11,498 bases of DNA from Candidatus Sigynarchaeota archaeon. GTDB lineage: Archaea; Asgardarchaeota; Lokiarchaeia; Sigynarchaeales; Sigynarchaeaceae. Positions 7,366 through 11,498 of this stretch are shown here, piece by piece. The notes under the pieces were generated by a model. That model did not search any database, was not told where the DNA came from, and saw only the letters and a list, made by a program, of their open reading frames with translations. A program made the position numbers and the translations under genes. The stretch spans positions 1 to 11,498 of the forward strand of contig JAUQYW010000540.1 of the NCBI GenBank assembly GCA_030587525.1. The letters run 5' to 3'. The first letter of the stretch is position 1. Every line of letters begins with the position of its first letter.

Positions 7366-7796
7366 TCCTCACCTTTATTTGCCTTGTGGTAGCAAATGAT
7401 CGCCTCGAAAAATTTCTTGAAATTCACGAGGGTCTTGTCGTCCTTTACCGCCTTTATTAGTGCATCCAAAATCGTTTGGAGGTCCTGCAATTCTTCGAAT
7501 CGCCCGCGCTGGTAGGCGAGTTTTGGTCGTATCAAGTTGAGCTGGTTCTTGCACTCGGTCGTGAACTTGTCGGGCAGCCTCCGCACCATGTTAAAGATGG
7601 ACCGGATCTGCGACGTTGATACATCGTCGTCAGCGCATTTCTTGCCGAATTTTTCGCTCAGCTCGATAAACTTCTCGATTTCGCTTCCCTTCAAGATGGC
7701 ATCGGTCGACCTGAGGATTTCCTGGACTAACGCGCTGCTCCCTTGTCCCCGGTCTTGCCCTTTCTGGGGTTTTTGGTATGGTTTTGACATCTTCAT
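7362..7796 (-). CDS. csm2: Type III-A small subunit Csm2
   Basis: A 144-residue, mostly helical protein, the size of the Csm2 family, which forms the inner filament that lies along the target RNA. Family marks are STSQIRSIFNMVRR in the middle, IRPKLAYQRGR (the Csm2 RPKLAY signature) and a C-terminal FKKFFEAIICYHKA helix. Residues 1-20 are Lys/Gln/Gly-rich and likely disordered. Both ends are coupled to the neighbours by 4-base ATGA overlaps: cas10 stop with csm2 start at 7793-7796, and csm2 stop with csm3 start at 7362-7365. Met3 (ATG 7790) is a possible alternative start with a GGA motif upstream. Confidence 0.92.
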   Translation of the reverse strand: MKMSKPYQKPQKGQDRGQGSSALVQEILRSTDAILKGSEIEKFIELSEKFGKKCADDDVSTSQIRSIFNMVRRLPDKFTTECKNQLNLIRPKLAYQRGRFEELQDLQTILDALIKAVKDDKTLVNFKKFFEAIICYHKANKGEE

Positions 7797-10450
7797 TCCG
7801 TCTCTTCATTTGTTTCTTTCGTGATCGCTTCTTGAATGCCTCTCGTGGAGTAATCAGCCCACTCGATCGCCACGAGCAAGAAATTCCCGCTTTCCGCCGC
7901 TGCGGGAAGATCTCGCTTTCCGAACGCGTTTTTGTATACGATTATTTCGATCAATGCAACGAGCAAGCGCGCGAGGCAGCGAGTCTCCTTCACCTTCGAT
8001 GCGAGAGCGTCCCGCAGCATGTATCGCAACCGCCAGATCTTGGGGATTTCCACTTTCCCCTTGAGTGATTCCGCAACCAGCCGTCCCACGTCCTCGGTAA
8101 ACCACGCGATCCTGTGAAGCAAGCCTTTTGAGAATTTTCTGGTCGTTATCAGCGTGACCAGGACGTCCTTCAAGATCCTTGCCAGGTCAAATTCAACCTT
8201 GTTTTGCATCCACCGCGCCACGTTCTCCTTCGTGGCCTTGTCGTCGCCTTCGCGCACCAGCGAAAGCACCTCTTGCACGGGTGAACCGGGTTGCTCGCCG
8301 GTCGCCCCACCAGGGGCTACATCCCACCGCAGGACGCGGCCGAACAAGCAGATCTTGTTCTTGGGGTTGGAACCACCGCGCGCACCGCTCGATTCCTTTG
8401 CTTTTTGCAGCATGCTCTCCGCCACGGTCTCGGCATAGATGATGGGAAACGTCGGGGTTTCGATGAAAATGCCCGCGCTCGCCGATATATCGGGATTGCA
8501 CGTCGTAAATTGCCGGAAGTGCCGGTATACGTCGATGGCAAACTCGATCACCATATCCCATCCCCCGACGGCGAGCATGTCGTCGCCGCCTGAGAATATC
8601 ACGTGGACAGAATCCGGATATTTCTCTGCCTGGAGCATGGATACAAACCCCTTGAAGAAGAGGTCGATCGACGCGCTGAGCTCGGTGATCCTCGACAGCG
8701 TGGCGTGCTCGACGAGACCCACCTGGAATATCTTTCCAAGGGAATCGACATCCATCTTCAAGACGCCGATCTTGTTATAGCCCGTCCGCTGCTCCGCATC
8801 TTTGGCCATCTCGGAAAGGTCCCTTATGTTCATATTCTTATCGAGGGCGAAGCCCATTGACAGCAGCTCGAAGCCCGTTGCGTTCTTTGCCTCCGGGTCG
8901 TTGATTGCGAGGCATCCTGGTGCTCGAGGGCCATCCTGCTGGATGAAGGAGACCTCGCCCTTGACCTCCGCGAGAACGGTGTTGTACGCGCCGCTCTCTT
9001 TATCGGGCTCGCCGTGCTTGATGCCCTTGCTCCTTTTCATGGCGTTGGCAAGGATGGAGAAGCCTTCGCACTGGCGGCACCATTGGTCGCTCTTGCCTTT
9101 CTCTATATCTTTCAAGGACGTGAACGAGTTGCACACCACGCAACGCCTATCATTTTCCACTGATTTCTCGTCGGGCTCGAACATTTGCGCGAAAAACGTG
9201 TTGCCGCGCTCGGCGATCAAGTCGAGAAACTTCCGCCGTTTCTTCGCCGACGCTTTGTTGATGACCTCCGTCCACGCTTTCAGGATGTCGAACAAGTATT
9301 GCTCTAGCGTCAACGGCACCGCGTCCATCGCCAGGAACAGGGCCCCCTTGAGGCGAGTGAAGAATATCTCGTTGATCTTGTTCGCAATCTCGTTTATCTT
9401 CTCCTTGATCCCCTTGAAATGATGTGCGAGGATGAAGAAATTCCCGCCACCAGAATAGATGATGTTCATTGGCGTGAGATCAATGGTCTGGGCAATGTAC
9501 CGCGCCACCGCATCGGCAAGCAACGCCAGGAACGTCGACCGGCCCTTGAGCGTTTTCATAGCGTATTTCGACGTGACCGCATGGATGAAGTCCTGGATAC
9601 CAGAGAAATCGCCGTGAATGAGCTCGAACACCGGCTCCTCCTTGAAGACGCGATTGATGGCTGGATCGGTCGAAAGCGCCTTGTCAAACGCTGCTTTGTC
9701 GGCCTTGATCAGCGGCAGTATGCCGGTGCCAACCTTGTTGAGGAAGCTGACTTTTTCAAGATCGGTCTCGAACCTGGTGTTGATGTGCAGGTCGAGCACC
9801 TGAGAAATGGCACACGTCATCTTCGAATGGATGTACAAGCTGATGTCGGGTTTTATCCCCCGTGCCGCTGCCGACGGGATAAACTTGAAATGTCGCTCCA
9901 GGAACGAAGACAAGAACTCGAATTCGAATCCCGGCCATAATTTAACGAGATCGAAACCCGCCTGGAATTCTTTCCAGGTTGCTCCGAAATTCTTGCTTAC
10001 CTCGCCGTTGATACTCTTCTCTTCGACGGGGAAGATCTCGGGCGCGCCGCCCGTCAAGTTCAAGCGTTTGCCGGGCAAGAAATGCCGCGGCCTGGGCTCG
10101 ACCGATTTATCGAGGCCGTAGATCTTGATATCGTTGAATACCGAGAGCAGCCCCGTGGATCGCACGTCCTGACCGATACTATCGTTTCCACCAGAAACGC
10201 GCTCCGCGGATGCAAGCCAATCGGCAATGATGATCTTCTTGATCGGGATACTGCCCGTGTCGGCGAATCGCTCCACACTCTCCCCGTGGTGCAAGGCAAT
10301 AAGCTCCCGGAGATTCTCGATCGGGAGGCCATGCTCGTCGATGAAATTCGCGCCGATCTCTTCGTGCGACCCGGCCAGCCCGGCGCGGTACCCGAGCTTC
10401 CCGATGTCGTGCAGCAGCGCAGCGAAAGTAACGGGGTCCTCGTTTGTCAT
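7793..10450 (-). CDS. cas10: Cas10/Csm1, HD nuclease and cyclic oligoadenylate synthase
   Basis: The 885-residue large subunit of the type III-A complex. Domains in order: an N-terminal HD domain with LLHDIGKL (His14-Asp15), ALHHGE (His54-His55) and ADWLASAER (Asp77); a first palm domain with HGDFSGIQDF (279-288); a zinc ribbon C437-x2-C440...C458-x2-C461; a second palm domain with the cyclase motif GGDD at 621-624; and a C-terminal helical domain. In the family, target RNA binding switches on HD single-strand DNA cleavage and ATP conversion to cyclic oligoadenylate at GGDD. Both centres look intact, so both activities are expected; the second messenger would act on the Csm6 encoded at the operon's end. 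It is the first gene of the operon: ATG 10450 follows a TATA-like TTTATAA by about 60 bases, and its TGA overlaps csm2. Length is in the usual range. Confidence 0.95.
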   Translation of the reverse strand: MTNEDPVTFAALLHDIGKLGYRAGLAGSHEEIGANFIDEHGLPIENLRELIALHHGESVERFADTGSIPIKKIIIADWLASAERVSGGNDSIGQDVRSTGLLSVFNDIKIYGLDKSVEPRPRHFLPGKRLNLTGGAPEIFPVEEKSINGEVSKNFGATWKEFQAGFDLVKLWPGFEFEFLSSFLERHFKFIPSAAARGIKPDISLYIHSKMTCAISQVLDLHINTRFETDLEKVSFLNKVGTGILPLIKADKAAFDKALSTDPAINRVFKEEPVFELIHGDFSGIQDFIHAVTSKYAMKTLKGRSTFLALLADAVARYIAQTIDLTPMNIIYSGGGNFFILAHHFKGIKEKINEIANKINEIFFTRLKGALFLAMDAVPLTLEQYLFDILKAWTEVINKASAKKRRKFLDLIAERGNTFFAQMFEPDEKSVENDRRCVVCNSFTSLKDIEKGKSDQWCRQCEGFSILANAMKRSKGIKHGEPDKESGAYNTVLAEVKGEVSFIQQDGPRAPGCLAINDPEAKNATGFELLSMGFALDKNMNIRDLSEMAKDAEQRTGYNKIGVLKMDVDSLGKIFQVGLVEHATLSRITELSASIDLFFKGFVSMLQAEKYPDSVHVIFSGGDDMLAVGGWDMVIEFAIDVYRHFRQFTTCNPDISASAGIFIETPTFPIIYAETVAESMLQKAKESSGARGGSNPKNKICLFGRVLRWDVAPGGATGEQPGSPVQEVLSLVREGDDKATKENVARWMQNKVEFDLARILKDVLVTLITTRKFSKGLLHRIAWFTEDVGRLVAESLKGKVEIPKIWRLRYMLRDALASKVKETRCLARLLVALIEIIVYKNAFGKRDLPAAAESGNFLLVAIEWADYSTRGIQEAITKETNEETE

Positions 10451-10507
10451 ACTCGTCCCGACTCGATAGATCTTTGTTCTCAGTAATGCCTAGATCGCCA
10501 GATCTGG

Positions 10508-10514
10508 TTATAAA
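10508..10514 (-). promoter_or_regulatory. TATA-like box of the cas10-csm operon
   Basis: On the bottom strand TTTATAA lies about 60 bases before the cas10 ATG, which predicts a transcript start near 10485 and a leader of some 35 bases. The perfect 8-base palindrome GTGATCAC (10516-10523) sits just upstream, where a BRE or an operator would be. A weak GGGA precedes the ATG. The operon may also be reached by readthrough from the array. Confidence 0.45.
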
Positions 10515-10542
10515 CGTGATCACCTTAGCACCAACTCCTTGG

Positions 10543-10581
10543 AAAAAGGCGCTGCCAAGGTGCATGTACGATGGCACCTTG
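10543..10581 (-). terminator. Hairpin and T-run after the last CRISPR repeat
   Basis: Immediately after the terminal repeat, read leftward, the arms CAAGGTGC and GCACCTTG form an 8-base perfect stem with a 10-base loop (10581-10556). A run of five T follows 8 bases later (10547-10543). It could end the array transcript before the cas10 promoter, or act as a leaky attenuator that lets some transcripts run into the operon. Confidence 0.35.
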
Positions 10582-10728
10582 ATTTCGATGCCCTATGGGC
10601 GTTATTTGATTTTGTAATTCGTGCATCGTGGCGTCGTTAATGAGCGTGAATACAATTTCAATGCCCTATGGGCGTTATTTGATTTTGTAATATCAGATCG
10701 CGTGGCGTGGCGAGCAAGTGTTTCACGA

Positions 10729-10745
10729 ATTTTTGATTTTGTAAT
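10729..10745 (-). repeat. Truncated CRISPR repeat (17 of 37 nt)
   Basis: Only a first ATTT and the last part TTGATTTTGTAAT remain; 20 internal bases including the GCCC/GGGC dyad are missing. Flanking spacers are both exactly 37 nt, so this is a deletion inside one repeat, not a misread spacer. In the transcribed sense it has lost the stem and the ATTGAAAT handle, so processing should fail here. Confidence 0.9.
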
Positions 10746-11343
10746 CCGTTCAAACGACGAATTGGCACATGCAAGTTTATGAATTTCAATGCCCTATGGG
10801 CGTTATTTGATTTTGTAATTGGCATCCAACCTGTTCAACGTCGATGCGAACTCGCTCAAGATTTCAATGCCCTATGGGCGTTATTTGATTTTGTAATTCA
10901 AGTCGAGCTCGAACATCGACTATGTTCCGACCAAATTTCAATGCCCTATGGGCGTTATTTGATTTTGTAATCCAGCGAGACCACAAGGAGCAATACAACG
11001 CCTACATGCGATTTCAATGCCCTATGGGCGTTATTTGATTTTGTAATACGATTATTTCATAAACGAGACTGGACTCGGTTGGGTATTTCAATGCCCTATG
11101 GGCGTTATTTGATTTTGTAATTCCTCCTCGGGTGTACCGATGACGCGATGTCCACCGATTTCAATGCCCTGTGGGCGTTATTTGATTTTGTAATATATAG
11201 CAGACACGAACGAGACTGGAGGGGTGGATTGATTTCAATGCCCTATGGGCGTTATTTGATTTTGTAATATTTTTTTCTCTTTTAAATCATGTTCGGCGCC
11301 GGGTTCAATTTCAATGCCTATGGGCGTTATTTGATTTTGTAAT

Positions 11344-11491
11344 CCGAAACAATCGCCGCCCTATGCGACGCCAATACCGAATTTCAATGCCCTATGGGCG
11401 TTATTTGATTTTGTAATCCGAAACAATCGCCGCCCTATGCGACGCCAATACCGAATTTCAATGCCCTATGGGCGTTATTTGATTTTGTAAT
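11344..11491 (-). repeat. Tandem duplication of one spacer-repeat unit
   Basis: Bases 11344-11417 and 11418-11491 are identical: a 37-nt spacer beginning CCGAAACAATCGCC plus a consensus repeat, present twice in a row. The repeat to the left of the pair (11308-11343) carries a one-base deletion that the duplicated repeats lack. Confidence 0.95.
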
Positions 11492-11498
11492 TGGTTGT

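Larger units (their letters stand above)
10582..11498 (-). CRISPR. CRISPR array, 13 repeats, continues past right edge
   Basis: The consensus repeat is 37 nt; on the + strand it starts ATTTCAATGCCC, has the short dyad GCCC-TAT-GGGC and ends GATTTTGTAAT. Repeats start at 10582, 10655, 10729 (truncated), 10783, 10861, 10935, 11011, 11085, 11158, 11232, 11308, 11381 and 11455. Spacers are 36, 37, 37, 41, 37, 39, 37, 36, 37, 39, 37 and 37 nt, plus 7 bases of a thirteenth at 11492. Variants: repeat 1 has G for A in the handle, repeat 9 has TGT for TAT in the loop, and repeat 11 lacks one C of the stem (36 nt). I assign the bottom strand as transcribed because there the repeat ends in ATTGAAAT, close to the common ATTGAAA(C/G) handle, and because the degenerate repeats are at the cas10 end, as expected for the leader-distal side. 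The leader would then be right of the window. This is the same direction as the cas genes. Confidence 0.97.

Noticed and set aside
10779..10970. 63-codon + strand frame inside the array
   Set aside because: It is made of CRISPR repeats and spacers and shows the repeat translated several times; not a gene.
11269..11280. T-rich stretch in a spacer as a terminator
   Set aside because: In the inferred transcription direction it reads as A, so it would not stop the array transcript.
11344..11380. GCCCTATG inside a spacer, matching the repeat dyad
   Set aside because: An 8-base match in a spacer is not significant and the spacer has normal length and boundaries.

Overview
The window carries a complete type III-A (Csm) CRISPR-Cas interference module with its own CRISPR array. 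Two unrelated-looking genes and non-coding DNA lie to its left. The organism is most likely an archaeon. The evidence is a surface protein with a C-terminal membrane anchor, a short basic tail and many N-X-S/T sequons; a B-box/RING-like zinc-finger protein of a kind common in Asgard archaea; TATA-like elements ahead of start codons; and T-run terminators. An Asgard lineage is a reasonable guess, but nothing here proves it and no rRNA or marker gene is present. Coding regions favour G or C in the third codon position, while intergenic DNA is clearly AT-richer.

Layout. 1-1011 (+) is the 3' end of a large surface protein gene. 1012-1443 is an AT-rich convergent intergenic stretch with a T-run terminator for each flanking gene. 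1444-1923 (-) encodes a 159-residue zinc-finger protein. 1924-2423 is non-coding with several palindromes and a TATA-like box. 2424-2579 (+) is a possible 51-residue gene. From 10450 down to 2613 (-) runs one tightly packed operon: cas10/csm1, csm2, csm3, csm4, csm5, csm6. Its genes overlap by 4 to 26 bases or lie 4 bases apart, and a hairpin plus T-run follows the last stop. 10582-11498 is a CRISPR array with 13 repeats (37-nt consensus, one truncated), 12 complete spacers and the start of a thirteenth. It continues past the right edge.

How it works together (family knowledge). The array is read leftward, in the same direction as the cas genes. This follows from the bottom-strand repeat ending in the type III-like handle ATTGAAAT and from the degenerate repeats lying at the cas10 end. 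crRNAs would be loaded on a Csm2-Csm5/Cas10 complex. Csm3 (candidate catalytic Asp40) cuts target RNA. Cas10 has both an HD nuclease site (His14-Asp15) and a GGDD cyclase site (621-624), so it can be expected to cut DNA and make cyclic oligoadenylates, which would activate the CARF-HEPN ribonuclease Csm6. No cas6, cas1 or cas2 lies in the window, so crRNA processing and spacer acquisition must be encoded elsewhere.

I see a well-formed known system rather than a new one. The most unusual points are two spacers that share 12 identical bases at exactly the same offset, a truncated internal repeat that should silence one spacer, a duplicated spacer-repeat unit, and a possible small gene facing the end of the csm operon.
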